NCBI GenBank assembly: GCA_030388825.1
Contig: CP128835.1
Span: 1,312,501-1,376,500 of the forward strand
Direction: 5' to 3'
DNA from: Rossellomorea sp. AcN35-11
Lineage (GTDB): Bacteria; Bacillota; Bacilli; Bacillales; Bacillaceae_B
DNA length: 64,000 bases
Of the stretch, positions 17,694 to 26,757 are shown piece by piece. The position numbers were made by a program, and so were the translations under genes. Positions within the stretch are counted from its first letter, which is position 1. Every line of letters begins with the position of its first letter. The notes beneath the pieces are model-generated. The model ran no database searches. It was not told where the DNA came from and saw only the letters and a list, made by a program, of their open reading frames with translations.

Positions 17694-18383
17694 ATGAAAT
17701 TGAACCAATCTCAATTAGGCAATCTTCAAGCTGTCAGTAAGGATTTCGTAAGTCAAGAAGATAAATCTTTTACTTACTCACTTTTCAAAAGAATGATGGA
17801 TATTATCGGAGCAGTTGTCGGGTTAGTTATTGTAATCCCATTATTTCTATTGATTTCAATATTGTATGTATCTGGAGAATCAAAAGGGCCGGTTATATTC
17901 AAACAAAGTAGGATAGGCAAGAACGGAAAGGAATTCAAAATTTATAAGTTTCGTTCTATGGTTCTTAACGCAGAAGAGAAGTTAAGAAGCAATAAGCAAT
18001 TATATGATAAATATATTCAGAATAACTACAAACTAGAGCCTAATGAAGACCCAAGAATCACCAACTTAGGTAGATTTTTAAGAAAGACGAGTCTTGATGA
18101 GATTCCACAACTCATTAATGTATTAAAAGGTGAGATGAGTCTTGTAGGTCCAAGGCCAGTTGTTACAGAAGAATTGAGAGAATATGGAGAAAAAGTAAAT
18201 CAATTCCTGGCTGTTAAACCAGGGCTCACAGGTTTTTGGCAAGTGAGTGGTAGAAGTGACGTAGGTTATCCAGAAAGAGTAGACTTAGAACTTCATTATG
18301 TTTATAACCAAACATTACTTCTTGATGTGAAAATTTTATTACTTACTGTATGGATGGTTTTATTAAAGAAGGGTGCATATTAA
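17694..18383 (+). CDS. Initiating undecaprenyl-phosphate sugar-1-phosphate transferase (bacterial sugar transferase family)
   Basis: A 229-residue monotopic phosphoglycosyl transferase of the WcaJ/EpsL/TuaA type. A hydrophobic segment (about 38-60) is followed by the catalytic core: GPVIFKQSRIGKNGKEF, YKFRSM, the DPRITNLGRFLRKTSLDEIPQL block with the catalytic D-E pair, SLVGPRPV and PGLTGFWQVSGRS. It transfers a sugar phosphate (commonly Glc, Gal or a modified GlcNAc) to the lipid carrier to start each repeat unit. It follows galU by six bases. Confidence 0.93.
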   Translation: MKLNQSQLGNLQAVSKDFVSQEDKSFTYSLFKRMMDIIGAVVGLVIVIPLFLLISILYVSGESKGPVIFKQSRIGKNGKEFKIYKFRSMVLNAEEKLRSNKQLYDKYIQNNYKLEPNEDPRITNLGRFLRKTSLDEIPQLINVLKGEMSLVGPRPVVTEELREYGEKVNQFLAVKPGLTGFWQVSGRSDVGYPERVDLELHYVYNQTLLLDVKILLLTVWMVLLKKGAY

Positions 18384-18394
18384 AGGAGAATAAG

Positions 18395-19135
18395 ATGAGA
18401 ATTAATCTCGAGCTTCACACACATACCCAATATTCTCATGATAGTATGCTAAATAAATGGTCATATTTATTGATGCTAAAATTAAAAAATATAAATGCTA
18501 TTGGAATAACCGATCATAACGAAATTATCGGGGCTATTAAATTTAAAAGTTTTTTAGAAAAGCATAATATTAAAGTAATCATAGGTGAGGAGATTTTTTC
18601 AAATAGCGGAGAGATAATAGGTCTTTTTCTAAAAGAAAAAATAGAACCAGGATTATCACCACGAAAGACCATGTTAGCCATTAAGAAGCAGGGTGGATTG
18701 GTATACATTCCCCATCCATATGACGAAAAAAGATATAAGACAGTGCTTCCGGAAGAAGAGATTTCAAAAAACATTGATCTTATAGACATTATTGAAGTCC
18801 ATAACGGTAGAAATATTAAAGAACATTTCTCAGAAGAACAATTTAAGATAGCGAATAGGTATCCCACCATTAAAAGTGTAGGTAGCGATGCTCATACATT
18901 TTTAGAATTAGGTAGAAACTATAATCAGTTGAAAGATTTTAATAGTAAAGATGAATTCCTTCAAAATCTAAAGGAAGCAGTGTTTATTACATCAAGTTGT
19001 AAAAATGTTTTTCATCAAATCACTAAAGTTGTTAGATTAATAAAATTAATTAGAAAGGGTCAATTGAATGAATTATATCGAGTTATCTATAGAAGGTACA
19101 ATAGAAAAAAGTCTCGAGTTGGCCAAAATGGTTGA
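18395..19135 (+). CDS. PHP-domain phosphoesterase-like protein
   Basis: The start is the ATG at 18395 after AAAGGAG. The 246-residue protein has PHP metal-binding motifs: ELHTHTQYSHD (H8, H10, H15, D16), GITDHNE, GEEI, the PHPYD motif and VGSDAH. It belongs to the histidinol-phosphatase/polymerase-associated PHP superfamily and differs from the YwqE phosphatase upstream. Its C-terminus (LIRKGQLNELYRVIYRRY) is basic. The next gene begins within it (68-base overlap), so the two are coupled. Substrate unknown: it could process a phosphosugar or phospholipid intermediate of the polymer. Codon use is AT-rich compared with galU. Confidence 0.75.
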   Translation: MRINLELHTHTQYSHDSMLNKWSYLLMLKLKNINAIGITDHNEIIGAIKFKSFLEKHNIKVIIGEEIFSNSGEIIGLFLKEKIEPGLSPRKTMLAIKKQGGLVYIPHPYDEKRYKTVLPEEEISKNIDLIDIIEVHNGRNIKEHFSEEQFKIANRYPTIKSVGSDAHTFLELGRNYNQLKDFNSKDEFLQNLKEAVFITSSCKNVFHQITKVVRLIKLIRKGQLNELYRVIYRRYNRKKSRVGQNG

Positions 19136-19658
19136 ACAAGATTTTAAACCAGATGTTGTAGTTTTTATATCAAAAGGTGCCTTTATTATTGGCGAAACTA
19201 TTAGTAATTATTACGATGTTCCTTTAGTTGAAATATTTGCAGTTCGAGAAGGTAACAAATTAAAAGACTTATTAAGTCCAATTTTTAGGTTTATACCAAA
19301 AGGTTTAAAGAATTTTTTGAGAAAAAAAGAACTGCAATCTGGATACCATAAAAAGAATGTCAACCGTAAAGTATCCCTTGAGAATGGCTTCGATCTCTTA
19401 AACAAAGCAAAAAATATATTAATAGTTGATGATTCAGTTGATACAGGTTATACAGCAAAACAAGTTAGTAATTATATTTATACTACATTCAAGACAAGCC
19501 CTACTTTTGCCTCATTAAATTATTTTAGTGAAAGCAAAGAGGTTTACAGAGTTGATTATTATAATTATGAAAACTATGTTATGAATGGCCCTTGGTCAAA
19601 AGATTCTAAGCATTATAAAGAGTTTCTTAAGAGGTATGTACAATGGAAAGAAAACTAA
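19068..19658 (+). CDS. Phosphoribosyltransferase-like protein
   Basis: A 196-residue protein with the type I PRTase PRPP loop NILIVDDSVDTGYTA (about 117-130) and an N-terminal VVVFISKGAFIIGE segment that corresponds to the pyrophosphate-loop strand. The flexible region between them is basic (RFIPKGLKNFLRKKELQ). Members may salvage a base, or use PRPP to make ribosyl or arabinosyl donors. It overlaps the PHP gene upstream and the glycosyltransferase downstream, so its product is probably required in equal amount for polymer synthesis. The acceptor base or lipid cannot be told from sequence. Confidence 0.65.
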   Translation: MNYIELSIEGTIEKSLELAKMVEQDFKPDVVVFISKGAFIIGETISNYYDVPLVEIFAVREGNKLKDLLSPIFRFIPKGLKNFLRKKELQSGYHKKNVNRKVSLENGFDLLNKAKNILIVDDSVDTGYTAKQVSNYIYTTFKTSPTFASLNYFSESKEVYRVDYYNYENYVMNGPWSKDSKHYKEFLKRYVQWKEN

Positions 19659-20764
19659 AAATTCTTCATGCAAATACAGGTTTAGTAGCTGGTGGAGCGG
19701 AAAGGTTAATTGCAGATACGTTACCTAAAATGGATGGGGAAAAATTTGAAGTCGACTTATTGATACTGGAAGACAAGAATAATAATATATTTAGTCAAGA
19801 ATTGGTACAATATGGAATAAAAATCAAGAAAATAAAATATAATAGAAAATTTGATATTAGAAATATACTAGAGATAAGAAAAATTATAAAGCATTATGAT
19901 ATTGTTCATGCTCACATTTTTCCTATGCAATACTGGGTTCCCTTAGCTACTTTGGGATTAAGAAACAAGCCTTTCTTGATAACTACTGAGCATAGTACAC
20001 ATAACAGTAGAAGAAACTTTAGCTTTTTCAAACCATTCGAAAGGTATATATATTCATTTTATGATGTAATTACATCTATAACTAGAGAAACTGAAGATAA
20101 TCTCATACAATGGATTGGGACTGAAAGGAGCTCAAAGTTTTCTTTAGTTGAAAACGGTGTAGATTTAGATAAGTTTAGGAATTCTAATCCAATAAATATT
20201 CAAAAGTTATTAGGTGTAGGCACTGATTCAATGGACAGGTTTATACTAATGGTTGCCCGTTTTGATGATGCTAAAGATCACTCTACTGTATTAGAAGCTA
20301 TAAGATTAACTGAAGATAATGTCAAAATGATTTTTGTGGGTGAAGGAAAATTAGAATCTCAGTACAAACAAATGGCAATAGATCTGGGCATTGAAAAAAG
20401 AGTTTATTTTGCGGGTAAACATAATGACATTCCTTCGATAATTAAGTCAGTAGATATTTGCGTCCTCTCTTCTAATTGGGAAGGTTTTGGATTAGCAGCA
20501 GTTGAGGCAATGGCGGGAGGAAAACCAGTAATAGCTAGTAGAGTACCTGGATTAGAGAAAGTTGTAAAGGGTGCAGGTATATTATTTGAAAAGGGTAATT
20601 CACAAGAACTTGCAAATATAATTAATAAACTGATTAGTGACCCTATATTATATAACAAGATAGTTGTACAACAACATAAACGTGCTGATAACTATAGTAT
20701 AGATGCGACCGTAAGGAAATTCTCGGATATTTATCGAAAGCTAATTATAGGAAGGAGAAATTAA
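19643..20764 (+). CDS. Glycosyltransferase family 4-like enzyme
   Basis: A 373-residue GT-B fold protein. The N-terminal half carries the GGAERL motif typical of GT4, VHAHIFPMQYW and a TTEHSTHN segment. The C-terminal nucleotide-sugar half has FILMVARFDDAKDH, FVGEGKLE and the E-x7-E motif in NWEGFGLAAVEAMAGGKPV. It is the only non-initiating glycosyltransferase evident in the locus. It overlaps the preceding gene by 16 bases and precedes the sulfotransferase-like gene directly. Confidence 0.92.
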   Translation: MERKLKILHANTGLVAGGAERLIADTLPKMDGEKFEVDLLILEDKNNNIFSQELVQYGIKIKKIKYNRKFDIRNILEIRKIIKHYDIVHAHIFPMQYWVPLATLGLRNKPFLITTEHSTHNSRRNFSFFKPFERYIYSFYDVITSITRETEDNLIQWIGTERSSKFSLVENGVDLDKFRNSNPINIQKLLGVGTDSMDRFILMVARFDDAKDHSTVLEAIRLTEDNVKMIFVGEGKLESQYKQMAIDLGIEKRVYFAGKHNDIPSIIKSVDICVLSSNWEGFGLAAVEAMAGGKPVIASRVPGLEKVVKGAGILFEKGNSQELANIINKLISDPILYNKIVVQQHKRADNYSIDATVRKFSDIYRKLIIGRRN

Positions 20765-20765
20765 T

Positions 20766-21548
20766 TTGAATAAGGACTACCTCATAGAAAAAATTGGTGT
20801 AATTGGTAGAAAGATTACAGAGTTTAAAAATTTTTACAGAGCTATAATACAAAAAGAAGTTATATTAATATATCAGATGGGAAAAGTAGGTTCCTCTTCG
20901 CTATACTATAGTCTTAATGAACAAAGTGAAAAACCTATAATTCATATTCACAATTTTTATAATGTTTCTAAGGACACAAAATTCGCAAGGAAATTTTATA
21001 TTAGAATAAAAATAAGTTTTTTGAATTTTATTCTAAAAAGAAAAAAATTAAAAGTTATATCATTTGTAAGAGAACCAGTGTCAAGGAATCTTTCCTGTTT
21101 TTTTCAAAACTTAGATCATTATACAAATATCGAAAATAGTAGACCGAATCAGATTATTAAAACTTTTGAAGAAAAGTATGATCATAAATATACTCTGAAT
21201 TGGGTACAAGAAGAACTATGTAGAAAATTTAATATAGACATATTCAGCTTGAATTTCGATAAGAAGAGAGGATTCTCAATATATGAAAAAAATAACACCA
21301 AGATCTTTATTGGAAAATTAGAAACTCTAAATTCCTATATAGCGGAATTAAAAGACTTTATTAATTTTGAGTTTGAATACAAGAACTTTAATGAAGGGGA
21401 TAATAAATGGTATTCAGATTTATATAAGGAAGCTAAGAAAGATTATAAACCTACTAATGAATATTTAGAAAGCATGTATCAATCTCAATATATGAACTTT
21501 TTTTATACTAAGGAGGAAATCGAAAAGTTTAAAAGTAAATTCTCATAA
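20766..21548 (+). CDS. Sulfotransferase-like capsular polysaccharide synthesis protein
   Basis: A 260-residue protein whose N-terminal region has a PAPS 5'-phosphosulfate loop-like motif, LIYQMGKVGSSSLYYSL (residues about 34-50), and a 3'-phosphate loop-like motif SFVREPVSRNLSCFF (99-113). The C-terminus carries NKWYSDLYKEA. It resembles the group of putative capsular polysaccharide proteins that share the sulfotransferase fold. The TTG start at 20766 follows GGAAGGAG, one base after the glycosyltransferase stop. Sulfate activation genes lie 2.4 kb downstream in the same direction, which makes sulfation of the repeat unit the likeliest role. The residue assignments are by motif only. Confidence 0.75.
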   Translation: MNKDYLIEKIGVIGRKITEFKNFYRAIIQKEVILIYQMGKVGSSSLYYSLNEQSEKPIIHIHNFYNVSKDTKFARKFYIRIKISFLNFILKRKKLKVISFVREPVSRNLSCFFQNLDHYTNIENSRPNQIIKTFEEKYDHKYTLNWVQEELCRKFNIDIFSLNFDKKRGFSIYEKNNTKIFIGKLETLNSYIAELKDFINFEFEYKNFNEGDNKWYSDLYKEAKKDYKPTNEYLESMYQSQYMNFFYTKEEIEKFKSKFS

Positions 21549-21579
21549 TGAGATCATTTAATTTATTAAGGAGTAACAT

Positions 21580-22617
21580 ATGTTAATAAAAATCTCCATA
21601 ATTTTATTTTTACTAGCTGGAGCTCCATTTTTATCGAATGACATACAACTATCTTTACAAGTATCTTCATTACTTTTTTTGCTAGTATTAACTTTCTTCA
21701 AGAAATTCACGTATTTAGAGTTAATAATAATGTTAGTTATTAGTGGTATTTCTCTTTATAATCATGAGTTTAGAATGGTGGCTATATTATTACTAATAAA
21801 AAATATTAATTATCATCATATAAGAAAATATGTAAAATTGTATCTCTTCTTAAATTTGCTTATTGTGTGTATTACATATGTACTATTTAGAACGGGCTAC
21901 ATAGTAACGGAAACATTTATAAGATTTGATAATAATGTAAGAGAAGAAAGGTATTCCTTTGGGTTTAATCATCCTAATGAATTTTCTTTATATTTATTTT
22001 TTATTATTTTAGCGTATATGTATTTAAGGTCTAATGGTATTAGATATATTGAACAATTTATTATCCTACTTATTTCTATAGTAATATTCCAGTATACAGA
22101 TTCAAGAGTATTAATTGTGAGTATCCTTTATACTTTAATTGTATATAATTTATTCAGAAAAAAACTGTTAAAAAAATTCAAATGGTTATTTGTTAACTCT
22201 TTCGCTTTATTTCTAATTTCTTCAGTAATAGTTACTAAGTTATTACATGATAATTCTTTATTTGTAGAGGTCTCTTCAAATAGACTTCTATTATGGAATT
22301 ATTATTTAAGTAAGGTTACTTTATTTGGGAATTCCGATATAGATTTAGCATTGGACAATGGATATATCAGTCTTCTTTATAGAAATGGGCTTCTAATTGC
22401 ATTGATACTTATTTATTTGTTTTATAAAATTTTTAAGTATTTGTTTTTGTCTAGAAAGTGGATAGAGATAATCCTAATTAATTCTATGCTTTTTGCTAAT
22501 TTGTTTGAGAGCTTGATTTATTCGGTCCAATATAATTTTTTGGTATTATTCCTTTCAATTATATTTGTGGGAAGATATATTCCTAAAAAATCTAATAAAG
22601 ACCTAGGTTCAGATTAG
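21580..22617 (+). CDS. Wzy-type polysaccharide polymerase (EpsG-like)
   Basis: A 345-residue, very hydrophobic protein with about ten membrane helices and a moderate extracytoplasmic loop in the middle containing RFDNNVREERYSFGFNHPNEF. The GFNHPNE motif with its histidine is typical of O-antigen/capsule polymerases. Its position between the sulfotransferase-like gene and a Wzx flippase supports the role of joining repeat units on the outer face of the membrane. Base composition is strongly AT-rich, as expected for serotype-specific genes gained by transfer. Confidence 0.85.
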   Translation: MLIKISIILFLLAGAPFLSNDIQLSLQVSSLLFLLVLTFFKKFTYLELIIMLVISGISLYNHEFRMVAILLLIKNINYHHIRKYVKLYLFLNLLIVCITYVLFRTGYIVTETFIRFDNNVREERYSFGFNHPNEFSLYLFFIILAYMYLRSNGIRYIEQFIILLISIVIFQYTDSRVLIVSILYTLIVYNLFRKKLLKKFKWLFVNSFALFLISSVIVTKLLHDNSLFVEVSSNRLLLWNYYLSKVTLFGNSDIDLALDNGYISLLYRNGLLIALILIYLFYKIFKYLFLSRKWIEIILINSMLFANLFESLIYSVQYNFLVLFLSIIFVGRYIPKKSNKDLGSD

Positions 22618-22634
22618 TTATAGGAGAACATTTA

Positions 22635-23891
22635 ATGAATCTAAAAAAAATTACAAATATTATGGTGGCCCTAGCCTCTAGAGTAATGGGGACAGCATTG
22701 CAATTTTTGCTGAATATTGTACTTGGTCGAGTTTTGGGAGCAGGGGGTCTAGGGAATTATTATACTTTTGTTTCATGGACAAACATAGTTGGGACTGTAA
22801 GTAGTTTGGGGCTACCGTTATATTTATTAAATAAGATACCCCAAAAAAACAACTTTAATGAAATAAAGTATATCTTTAAAAGGTCATTAATACTTGTATT
22901 TACTGCTGGAATGATCTTAAGTTTATTAATGTATATATATATTTCTTATATTGGTGAATTTAGTAATAATCTAAACTTTTTAATTAGTTACTCATTATTG
23001 GCTGGTGTTTCACTTGCATTGATAAGGATAGTTTCTGATTCTTTGAAAGCAATTAATAAATATAATATAGGTCTGGGCTTAGAGTTTTCTACAATACCAC
23101 TTCTTTTATTAATATTAATAATGATTCTATTTAGTCTGGGAATAAAGATTCATGTGAATTTAGTCCTGTTACTGTATTTAATAATTTCAGGTTGTGCAAT
23201 AATCATAGGAGTTACAGTATTTAATAGATTAACTACAAATTTACAAAAAGAGAGAAAATACCAGGGGGATTTTAGAATATTCCCTAAAAGAGATATTAAA
23301 CAAATATTCACCTTTCTGGGTATATTGCTAGTTAATAATTCTTTAGCATCAGCTCCGTATCTAATACTTCCTTTCCTAGTCAGTTTAGAGGAAGTTGGTG
23401 AGTTTGGAGTTGCTCATAGACTCGTATCTTTATCTGGGACTATTTTGATTGCTTTAGCTGCTTATTTTACTCCTCAGTTTTCTAAAAATAGTAAAACACT
23501 GGATGGCTTTAAAGATTATAAACATTCTCAGATATTTTCTTTTTTAACCTACTTTCCATTGTTTATTATCTACATTCTTTTTTCTGATATTATAATCTCT
23601 TTATTTGGGGAAGGTTTCAAGGATGCTAAGGTTTTACTCTTAATAATGGCTTTCGGAAGATTAGTGAATGCCGGATTCGGTTTAGGGGAACAATTTTTAA
23701 ATATGAATGGCATGGAGCATATAGAATTTAAAAATGGAATATTTACGTTATTTGTGTTTTTGCTTTTGTCTTTTTTGTTAAACGAAAAATATGGAATTAT
23801 TGGAATTACTACATCTTATGCCTTTGCCTTTGCCTTAAGAGCCATTGTTTCGTATTTTGTGATTTTACGGTTGAAGAATAGATTAGCATAG
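22635..23891 (+). CDS. Wzx-type oligosaccharide flippase
   Basis: A 418-residue MATE/MVF-superfamily protein with about twelve membrane segments. The N-terminal MVALASRVMGTALQFLLNIVLGRVLGAGGLG is the polysaccharide biosynthesis flippase signature, and GVAHRLVSLSGTILIALAAYFTPQFS is the matching second-half motif. It moves lipid-linked repeat units across the membrane for the Wzy polymerase. Start follows AGGAGAACATTT. Strong AT-richness is shared with the preceding four genes. Confidence 0.93.
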   Translation: MNLKKITNIMVALASRVMGTALQFLLNIVLGRVLGAGGLGNYYTFVSWTNIVGTVSSLGLPLYLLNKIPQKNNFNEIKYIFKRSLILVFTAGMILSLLMYIYISYIGEFSNNLNFLISYSLLAGVSLALIRIVSDSLKAINKYNIGLGLEFSTIPLLLLILIMILFSLGIKIHVNLVLLLYLIISGCAIIIGVTVFNRLTTNLQKERKYQGDFRIFPKRDIKQIFTFLGILLVNNSLASAPYLILPFLVSLEEVGEFGVAHRLVSLSGTILIALAAYFTPQFSKNSKTLDGFKDYKHSQIFSFLTYFPLFIIYILFSDIIISLFGEGFKDAKVLLLIMAFGRLVNAGFGLGEQFLNMNGMEHIEFKNGIFTLFVFLLLSFLLNEKYGIIGITTSYAFAFALRAIVSYFVILRLKNRLA

Positions 23892-23932
23892 CTAAACTAG
23901 TGTTATATGAATATTATAGGAGGTAAATAATA

Positions 23933-24832
23933 ATGAAAGAACTAACCCACCTCGATCAACTCGAGGCTGAAGCAATATATATCATTCGAGAAGTAGCAGC
24001 AGAATGTGAGAATCCAGTGATGCTTTATTCAATTGGAAAGGATAGTTCTGTGATGCTTCATTTAGCAATGAAGGCATTCTATCCTGAAAAGCCGCCATTT
24101 CCATTTATGCATATAGACACAACTTGGAAGTTTAAAGAAATGGTAGATTTTCGAAATCGTAAGGCAAAAGAATTAGGGATTGAAATGCTCGTTCACACTA
24201 ATCAAGAAGGTGTAGAACAAGGGATCAATCCATTTGATCATGGATCTGCCTACACAGATATAATGAAAACTCAGGCTTTAAAACAAGGATTAGACAAGTA
24301 TGGATTCACTGCTGCTTTTGGTGGCGGAAGGCGTGATGAGGAAAAATCTCGTGCCAAAGAGCGTATCTTCTCTTTCCGTAACAAAAATCATGCATGGGAT
24401 CCGAAGAATCAAAAGCCGGAGATGTGGAAACTCTATAATACTAAAATTAACAAGGGCGAAAGCATGCGTGTCTTCCCTCTTTCCAATTGGACGGAAAAGG
24501 ATATTTGGCAATATATAAAAAGAGAAGAAATTGATATTGTCCCTCTTTATTTTGCTAAAGAAAGACCGGTTGTCTATCGCGATGGAAATATTGTAATGGT
24601 AGATGATGAACGTTTGAAGTTAGAACCAAACGAAGAAATTATCACGAAGAAAGTTCGTTTCCGTACATTAGGATGCTACCCTCTTACTGGTGGTGTTGAG
24701 TCAGATTCAAATACGTTAGATGGTATCATTGAAGAAACGCTTGGAGCTGTCTCTTCAGAACGTACAAGCCGTGTTATTGACCAAGAAGCTGCTGGTAGTA
24801 TGGAAAGACGTAAGCGAGAGGGGTATTTCTAA
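23933..24832 (+). CDS. cysD: Sulfate adenylyltransferase subunit 2
   Basis: A 299-residue PP-loop ATPase: [18 protein letters not shown] near residues 36-53 is the SGGKDS-type PP motif, with [13 protein letters not shown] and [17 protein letters not shown] further on and the ending [11 protein letters not shown] typical of CysD. With CysN it makes adenosine 5'-phosphosulfate from sulfate and ATP. In B. subtilis-like bacteria sulfate is usually activated by single-chain Sat plus CysC, so a CysD/CysNC pair inside an exopolysaccharide locus is unusual. Start follows AGGAGGTAAATAATA; cysNC begins one base after its stop. Confidence 0.96.
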   Translation: MKELTHLDQLEAEAIYIIREVAAECENPVMLYSIGKDSSVMLHLAMKAFYPEKPPFPFMHIDTTWKFKEMVDFRNRKAKELGIEMLVHTNQEGVEQGINPFDHGSAYTDIMKTQALKQGLDKYGFTAAFGGGRRDEEKSRAKERIFSFRNKNHAWDPKNQKPEMWKLYNTKINKGESMRVFPLSNWTEKDIWQYIKREEIDIVPLYFAKERPVVYRDGNIVMVDDERLKLEPNEEIITKKVRFRTLGCYPLTGGVESDSNTLDGIIEETLGAVSSERTSRVIDQEAAGSMERRKREGYF

Positions 24833-24833
24833 A

Positions 24834-26660
24834 ATGAAAAGTCTATTAAAATTTATTACATGTGGTAGTGTTGATGATGGTAAGTCAACATTAATCGGAC
24901 ATATGCTTTATGATGCAAAATTACTTTTTGCCGATCAAGAAAAAGCGTTAGAACTTGATAGTAAAGTAGGAAGTCGTGGAGGAGAGATTGATTATTCTCT
25001 TCTATTGGACGGTTTGATGGCTGAAAGAGAACAAGGAATCACCATTGATGTTGCTTATCGTTATTTTACTACTGATAATCGTTCCTTTATCGTAGCGGAT
25101 ACCCCGGGACATGAAGAATATACACGAAACATGGCAGTAGGAGCCTCCTTTGCTGATTTAGCCATTATCTTAGTGGATGCCACTAAAGGTGTTATCACTC
25201 AAACGAAGCGCCATGCTCGTATTTGTTCATTAATGGGGATTAAGCATTTAGTGCTGGCTGTTAACAAAATGGATTTAATTGGTTTTGATGAAAAGCGTTT
25301 TGAAGAAATTAAAGCTGAATTTATGCAATTAGCCCATAGCTTTAATTTAGAAAGTGTTCAAGTCATTCCTGTCTCTGCAACAGAAGGAGACAACATTACG
25401 AAGAGATCTGCACATACACCATGGTACGATGGATTGCCTTTGTTACCATACTTAGAAAGTGTAGACGCTCGAAAAGACAATCAACAAATTAACTTTGTCA
25501 TGCCGGTTCAACGTGTCAGCCGTCCTAATCACACATTCCGTGGGTTCCAAGGACAAATTGAAGCTGGGCACATAGCAGTTGGTGAAGAGGTCATTACTCT
25601 ACCAAGTAATGAAAGAGCGAAAGTGAAAAGTATCCTAGTGGCAGATAAAGAATTGGATTCCGCTAGTGTTGGACAGCCGGTTACCATTCAGCTGGATCGT
25701 GAAGTAGATGTGTCCCGTGGTTGTGTGTTAACGACTGCAGAAAATATTCAAGTAACGGATATGTTAACAGCAACAATCCTCTGGATGGATGATACGAAAT
25801 TAGTACCGGGTAGAAATTATCTTGTGAAAGTCGGGACTAAAATCCTGCCTGGAACCGTTATGTCTATTAAACATAAAATTGACATCAATACTGGTAATCA
25901 TACCCCTGCAGACCACGTATTTAAGAATGAACTAGTAGAGTGCGATATTTCATTGTCAGAAAATCTAGTATTTGATACCTTTGATAATAATGAGGCACTT
26001 GGTGGACTCATTCTAATTGATCGTGTATCGAATATGACATCCGCTTGTGGTGTCATTGAGCACTCATTACGTAGATCAACCAATGTAGTGTGGCAAGAAA
26101 CCGATATCACACGTGAGCTTCGATCAAAACAAAAAGGTCAAAAACCATTAACACTTTGGTTTACTGGTTTATCAGGATCAGGTAAGTCAACATTGGCAAA
26201 CTCAGTGGAGAAGCGATTGGTATCACTCGGGCATCATACAATGTTATTAGATGGAGACAACATTCGTCACGGCTTAAATAAGAATTTAGGCTTTAAAGAA
26301 AGTGATCGTGTGGAAAATATCCGAAGAATTTCAGAAGTATCCAAATTAATGAATGATGCAGGATTAATCACCTTGGCTTCATTCATCTCACCTTATGAGA
26401 GTGATCGTAAAAATGCAAGAGAGATTATTGGTGAAGAATATATCGAAATCTTTGTGAGCACACCACTTGAAGAGTGTGAAAAGCGTGATGTAAAGGGCTT
26501 GTACAAAAAAGCAAGAGCTGGAGAAATCCCAAATTTCACAGGTATATCTAGTCCTTATGAAACACCGGTAAACCCAGAAGTTGAAATTGATACAAGTAAA
26601 CATTCGTTAGAAGAAGCAACAGACATTGTTGTAAAACAAATTCTTCAGTATTTAAACTAA
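24834..26660 (+). CDS. cysNC: Bifunctional sulfate adenylyltransferase subunit 1/adenylylsulfate kinase (CysNC)
   Basis: The start is the ATG at 24834; a longer frame would run into cysD. The first about 420 residues are a CysN GTPase: P-loop GSVDDGKST, switch I region with EREQGITIDVAYRYF, DTPGHEEYTRNM and NKMDL, plus beta-barrel domains. Residues about 430-608 are a full APS kinase: P-loop GLSGSGKST near 444, DGDNIRHGLN, SPYESDR and the GISSPYETP lid. The fusion produces PAPS, the sulfate donor, from sulfate. The 608-residue length is normal for CysNC. A strong terminator follows, so the SLC13 gene may have its own promoter. Confidence 0.95.
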   Translation: MKSLLKFITCGSVDDGKSTLIGHMLYDAKLLFADQEKALELDSKVGSRGGEIDYSLLLDGLMAEREQGITIDVAYRYFTTDNRSFIVADTPGHEEYTRNMAVGASFADLAIILVDATKGVITQTKRHARICSLMGIKHLVLAVNKMDLIGFDEKRFEEIKAEFMQLAHSFNLESVQVIPVSATEGDNITKRSAHTPWYDGLPLLPYLESVDARKDNQQINFVMPVQRVSRPNHTFRGFQGQIEAGHIAVGEEVITLPSNERAKVKSILVADKELDSASVGQPVTIQLDREVDVSRGCVLTTAENIQVTDMLTATILWMDDTKLVPGRNYLVKVGTKILPGTVMSIKHKIDINTGNHTPADHVFKNELVECDISLSENLVFDTFDNNEALGGLILIDRVSNMTSACGVIEHSLRRSTNVVWQETDITRELRSKQKGQKPLTLWFTGLSGSGKSTLANSVEKRLVSLGHHTMLLDGDNIRHGLNKNLGFKESDRVENIRRISEVSKLMNDAGLITLASFISPYESDRKNAREIIGEEYIEIFVSTPLEECEKRDVKGLYKKARAGEIPNFTGISSPYETPVNPEVEIDTSKHSLEEATDIVVKQILQYLN

Positions 26661-26668
26661 AATGACTA

Positions 26669-26706
26669 GAAAGCTGCCATCTAACAATATTAGATGGCAG
26701 CTTTCT
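26669..26706 (+). terminator. Intrinsic terminator after cysNC
   Basis: Perfect 15-bp stem GAAAGCTGCCATCTA / TAGATGGCAGCTTTC with a seven-base loop, followed by a short T-containing tail. It separates cysD-cysNC from the permease and cysQ. Confidence 0.8.
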
Positions 26707-26757
26707 TAGTATATGAATTATGGCGTAAAGATTGTAAGAAAGGAAGACCAGACTCCC

